Shown one piece after another: positions 5,985 to 8,670 of a stretch of DNA of 8,670 nt; position 1 is the stretch's first letter, and every line of letters begins with the position of its first letter. Location of the stretch: the NCBI GenBank assembly GCA_026396975.1, contig JAPLVT010000082.1, forward strand, positions 1 through 8,670, given 5' to 3'. Position numbers and translations under genes: made by a program. The stretch is from Candidatus Iainarchaeum sp. (GTDB lineage: Archaea; Iainarchaeota; Iainarchaeia; Iainarchaeales; GCA-2688035). The notes below the pieces were generated by a model. The model was not told the DNA's origin and did not search any database. It was given only the letters and a program-made list of their open reading frames with translations.

Positions 5985-6470
5985 TTAGTACTTCTTCTTT
6001 TTCCTTTCGGGCTTTACGCCGCCTGTGCTGCCAGCTTTCCTGCCGAGCATTTCCTTTACCTGCTCGAGCGTGGCAAACTGCAGCGGGTTGATTGTGTTGA
6101 TGACATAGCGCATTTCCTGCAGCTCGTCCTTTGTGGCCGCGTTCTGCTGCAAATCCTGCAACTGCACCTGCAGTTCAACCGCCCTCTTGTTCAGCTCTTC
6201 CAGCTTCTGCATTACGATGTCGAGGGAAATGCTGCCGGGCACGCCTCCCGCGCCTCCGCTGGTTTGCCCCAAAGCAGCCTGGCTCTCAAAGTCTTTCAGC
6301 TTCCTGTGCAATACAATGAGGTTCCTGCCGAGGATCTTCTCGTTCCTGACAATGTACCTCATCTTCTGGGTGATGATCAGCACGCTGCTGTTCAAGGACC
6401 TTATATCCTCCTGCAGCCGGTAGAAAACCTCGGAAACCTTTACAACCTTCCCCTGTTCAGGCCTTGGCAT
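5985..6470 (-). CDS. Coiled-coil protein with Lys-rich tail
   Basis: A 161-residue soluble protein of unknown family. An N-terminal helical region covers about 9-66. A Gly-rich linker (GQTSGGAGG, 68-76) leads to a coiled coil at about 83-109, where L90, L93, L100, L104 and L107 are regularly spaced. A short module follows at 117-142 containing MRYVINTINPLQF, and a basic end carries KKKKY. The Tyr-to-Asn-Pro pattern recalls accessory coiled-coil proteins of the archaellum (FlaC type), but the spacing differs and I do not claim it. The start is the ATG at 6470, because GGTGA at 6479-6483 lies eight bases before it; a GTG at 6482 would begin inside this site. Its layout of helices, Gly-rich linker and coiled coil resembles that of the 4125 gene, and the two flank the HerA-like gene. 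It diverges from polB. Confidence 0.8.
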   Translation of the reverse strand: MPRPEQGKVVKVSEVFYRLQEDIRSLNSSVLIITQKMRYIVRNEKILGRNLIVLHRKLKDFESQAALGQTSGGAGGVPGSISLDIVMQKLEELNKRAVELQVQLQDLQQNAATKDELQEMRYVINTINPLQFATLEQVKEMLGRKAGSTGGVKPERKKKKY

Positions 6471-6478
6471 AAGAACAT

Positions 6479-6525
6479 TCACCGTTGTGCTGCTAATAAA
6501 AGCAACAAACTAATATTAAATAATT
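6479..6525 (-). promoter_or_regulatory. Promoter and ribosome binding site of the 6470 coiled-coil gene
   Basis: On the minus strand AATTATTTAATATTA (6511-6525) is a TATA-like box, about 40-55 bases before the ATG at 6470. GGTGA (6479-6483) is the ribosome binding site. The TATA stretch lies inside a copy of a direct repeat that is also present at the polB promoter. Confidence 0.5.
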
Positions 6526-6685
6526 GTTAATCCCGATACAAAGGCAAAACCGCAAAGCGGCAAGCCATGCGCAACAAAGCAGCCGGCATTGCGCAATAAA
6601 CCAATATCAAATTCCAGGAACAAAGGCAAAACCGCAAAGCAGCCTGCCCCGCGCAACAAGCCAATATTAAATAATTGTTTATCCC
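6502..6685 (+). repeat. Nested direct repeats in the intergenic region upstream of polB
   Basis: Positions 6502-6534 and 6653-6685 match at 30 of 33 bases; both contain AATATTAAATAATTGTT. Positions 6538-6577 and 6620-6659 match at about 35 of 40, including 21 identical bases in a row. A third partial copy of the first type, GCGCAATAAACCAATAT with a few more bases at 6591-6612, matches 6651-6672 at 19 of 22. Together these fill nearly the whole 230-base divergent gap. No reading frame of note lies here. The unit looks like a duplicated promoter and spacer rather than a transposon, since no terminal inverted repeats were seen. Confidence 0.65.
6663..6675 (+). promoter_or_regulatory. TATA box of polB
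   Basis: AATATTAAATAAT ends about 25 bases before the ATG at 6701, the spacing expected for a leaderless archaeal mRNA. No ribosome binding site precedes the ATG, which fits a leaderless start. Confidence 0.55.
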
Positions 6686-6700
6686 ACTAAATAGATTTGG

Positions 6701-8670
6701 ATGGGGGAAAGCAAGGTCAACGGCGTACTGCTCGACGTCGACTACGCGAACAGGGGCGGAAAGAGCGTAATAAGGCTTTTTGTCCGGACAAGCAGTGGAA
6801 TAGAAATATTCGAAGACCCGCTGTTCAGGCCGTACTTTTTTGTCACTGTTGAAGACCCCGAAAAAGCCGGAAAAGCGCTTCTTGCGGCGCAATTCAGCGA
6901 AGGCGCAAAAATAGCGGGAGCGCGGTCCGCCAAAACCGCGAACGCTGAAAAAGCCCTGCGCCTCGAATTCGACAGCGTGCAGCATCTCGCGGCAATCAGG
7001 AACGAGCTGGGCGGCATTCCGGGCATCGTGGAAAGGTTCGAGTATGACATTCCTTTCGCAAAGCGGTATCTGCTCGACCACGAACTGCGGCCGATGAGCA
7101 GCGTGCTGCTCGAGGTTGATGGGAATGAGATAAAAAAAGCCGAGCCAGCGCCGCATGAAAAAGAAAACCCGCCTGAATTCAGAATTGTATCGTTCGACCT
7201 TGAGACGCTCAGCCCGGAGCGCTTCAGCGACCCGAAAAAAGACCCTGTGCTCATGGCAAGCATCGCAGGCGCAAAAAAGGCAGCCGTGCTGAGCTACGAG
7301 AAAAAATTCACTGCGGAGTGCGTGGAAAAATTTCCCGGCGAGAAGGAAATGCTGCAGGAACTGTTGCAGCGGCTGCGGAAAAGCGGCGCGGACATAATCG
7401 CCACATACAACGGAGACGGCTTTGATTTCCCATACCTCATGGCAAGGTGCGAAAAATTCGGGCTGAAAACAAGGCTGGGCGCGGACGGAACCGAACCCCA
7501 AATAAAAAGAAAAGGAATGGACAACACGGCAAGGCTGCGCGGCGTGCAGCACCTTGACGTGTACAAGATGCTGCGCTTCCTAAACCGCTTCGGAGTAGTG
7601 AACCTTGTCAAATTTGACCTGGAAAGCGTTGTTGCATCGCTGTACGGCGAAAACAAGGGCAAGATAACAGCGAAGCGCATCAATGAGATTTGGCGCTCTT
7701 CCGAAGGGCTGGACGAACTGGCGGCATACTGCAGGGAAGACAGCGAAAGCGCGGAAAAAATCGCGCTGCAATACCTCCCGCTGCTGGGAGAGCTTTGCAG
7801 GCTGGTAAAGCAGACTCTTTTCGAGGTGAGCAGGAGCAGCGCGAGCATGCTGGTAGAATACCTCATAATGAACAAATGCAGGCAATCGGGCAACCTAATC
7901 GCAAACAAGCCTGATGACAGCGCTGTTCAGGCGCGGCTGATGCAGACATACGTTGGCGGCTTTGTCAGGCAGCCTCTGCCGGGGCTGCACGAGAACATCG
8001 CGGTGCTTGACTTCAGCTCGCTTCACCCCACGATAATGATTTCGCACAACATCAGCCCGGACACGCTGCGCTGCGGGCACGAGGAATGCAGGCAAAAAAA
8101 CCTCGCGCCGAACGAGCAGTGGTTCTGCACTAAAAAAGACGGGCTGCTTGCCTCGATACTCCGCGAACTGTTTGACAGGAGAATGCAGATAAAAAAACAG
8201 ATTAAAGAAACCAAAGGAAAAGAAAACAAGGAATACGGCCTGCTGAACGCGCGGCAGCACGCGCTGAAAATACTGCTCAACAGCTTTTACGGTTACCTCG
8301 GATATGCGCGGAGCAGGTTCTACAGCAGGGAATGCGCCTCCGCCATAACCGCGTGGAGCAGGCAGTACGTGCAATGGGTCGGCGAAAAAGCCGAAGAAGC
8401 GGGATTCAAGGTGCTTTACGGGGACACAGATTCGGCACATTTGGAGATTCCATCCGGAATGGGAAAAAGCGACGTGGAAGAGTTTGTTGCCAGCATAAAC
8501 AAGCAGCTGCCCGGGGTAATGAACCTTGAGCTTGAAGGATTATACAAAAGGGGGATTTTTGTCACAAAAGAAAGCGGCGAGGCAGCGAAGAAAAAATACG
8601 CCCTTATAGACGCGCACGGGAACCTGAAGATAGTGGGCTTCGAGTACGTGAGGAGGGACTGGGCGCCGAT
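6701..8670 (+). CDS. polB: Family B DNA polymerase with 3'-5' exonuclease, C-terminus beyond the window
   Basis: The frame is open from the ATG at 6701 to the window end (656 residues; full-length archaeal relatives have about 775), and it aligns along its length with Pfu polymerase as I remember it. It copies DNA in replication or repair and proofreads. The N-terminal domain has DVDY (12-15), FRPYF (42-46) and FEYDIPFAKRYL. The exonuclease motifs are intact: Exo I FDLET (D166, E168), Exo II YNGDGFDF (236-243, D242) and Exo III YCRED (343-347, D347). Then come YVGG (417-420), motif A VLDFSSLHPTI (D437), motif B KILLNSFYG (523-531), motif C YGDTDS (573-578, D575 and D577) and KKKY (630-633). 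The end, GFEYVRRDW, belongs to the palm/thumb junction. His442 replaces the steric-gate Tyr of motif A. A C458/H460/C463/C476 cluster is present. No intein interrupts motifs A, B or C, and the gene is not split at these motifs as it is in Nanoarchaeum. The ATG follows a TATA box by about 25 bases. Confidence 0.97.
   Translation, partial: MGESKVNGVLLDVDYANRGGKSVIRLFVRTSSGIEIFEDPLFRPYFFVTVEDPEKAGKALLAAQFSEGAKIAGARSAKTANAEKALRLEFDSVQHLAAIRNELGGIPGIVERFEYDIPFAKRYLLDHELRPMSSVLLEVDGNEIKKAEPAPHEKENPPEFRIVSFDLETLSPERFSDPKKDPVLMASIAGAKKAAVLSYEKKFTAECVEKFPGEKEMLQELLQRLRKSGADIIATYNGDGFDFPYLMARCEKFGLKTRLGADGTEPQIKRKGMDNTARLRGVQHLDVYKMLRFLNRFGVVNLVKFDLESVVASLYGENKGKITAKRINEIWRSSEGLDELAAYCREDSESAEKIALQYLPLLGELCRLVKQTLFEVSRSSASMLVEYLIMNKCRQSGNLIANKPDDSAVQARLMQTYVGGFVRQPLPGLHENIAVLDFSSLHPTIMISHNISPDTLRCGHEECRQKNLAPNEQWFCTKKDGLLASILRELFDRRMQIKKQIKETKGKENKEYGLLNARQHALKILLNSFYGYLGYARSRFYSRECASAITAWSRQYVQWVGEKAEEAGFKVLYGDTDSAHLEIPSGMGKSDVEEFVASINKQLPGVMNLELEGLYKRGIFVTKESGEAAKKKYALIDAHGNLKIVGFEYVRRDWAP

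Noticed and set aside
5919..6530. Plus-strand open frame of 203 codons
   Set aside because: It is antisense to the coiled-coil gene, which has clear heptads and a ribosome binding site.
6527..7552. Long open frame of 341 codons on the minus strand
   Set aside because: It lies antisense to polB, whose homology is certain, and across its promoter. The translation is a Cys/Phe/His-rich shadow typical of GC-rich coding sequence.
7294..8440. Minus-strand open frames of 181-204 codons
   Set aside because: They are antisense to conserved polB motifs and overlap one another; no family features.
8021..8440. Inteins in polB
   Set aside because: The usual insertion sites at motifs A, B and C are continuous coding sequence here. 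Sites after the window end cannot be judged.
1..8670. CRISPR array, insertion sequence or defence island
   Set aside because: No evenly spaced repeats with unique spacers, no transposase-like frame and no recognised defence protein were seen.

Overview
The window looks like a piece of an archaeal chromosome, probably from an uncultivated lineage with small proteins (a DPANN-type archaeon such as Diapherotrites or Micrarchaeota is my best guess, not proven). The archaeal signs are a family B DNA polymerase of the Pfu/Thermococcus type, AT-rich TATA-like boxes 25-40 bases before starts with little or no leader, GGTG-type ribosome binding sites, and T-runs after stop codons. Only two genes can be tied to known families: the polymerase (polB) and a HerA-like ATPase relative. 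The other seven genes are orphans that I can only describe.

Layout. Positions 1-1322 (+) hold the 3' part of a secreted or surface protein with several N-glycosylation sequons, followed by a T-run. From 1418 to 3512 (+) there are five small membrane protein genes. The first four (1418, 1842, 2378, 2690) have similar hydrophobic architectures and a shared G-x-[GA]-x-L-[SA]-I-like hairpin segment, so they may be diverged tandem duplicates. Two of them end in GGGG-led, Gly/Gln/Met-rich soluble tails. The 2208-2377 gap between the second and third holds three inverted repeats. A convergent terminator zone (3513-3615) separates this block from a minus-strand coiled-coil gene (3616-4125).

Positions 4126-4382 are a divergent intergenic region with four back-to-back inverted repeats (4190-4321). 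It leads into a 501-residue HerA/DUF87-like protein (4383-5888, +) whose Walker A, Walker B and sensor positions are all eroded, so it is a predicted pseudo-ATPase. A second minus-strand coiled-coil gene (5985-6470) converges on it. That gene diverges from polB (6701 to beyond the window end, +), and the region between them carries duplicated promoter-like and spacer repeats.

How they might work together: polB is the replicative or repair polymerase, with intact proofreading and polymerase carboxylates but His in place of the motif A steric-gate Tyr. The surface protein, the small membrane proteins, two coiled-coil proteins and an inactive HerA-like protein could form an envelope-associated assembly. 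That is inference from proximity only. No tRNA, rRNA, CRISPR array or insertion sequence was seen, and no gap between genes exceeds 300 bases.
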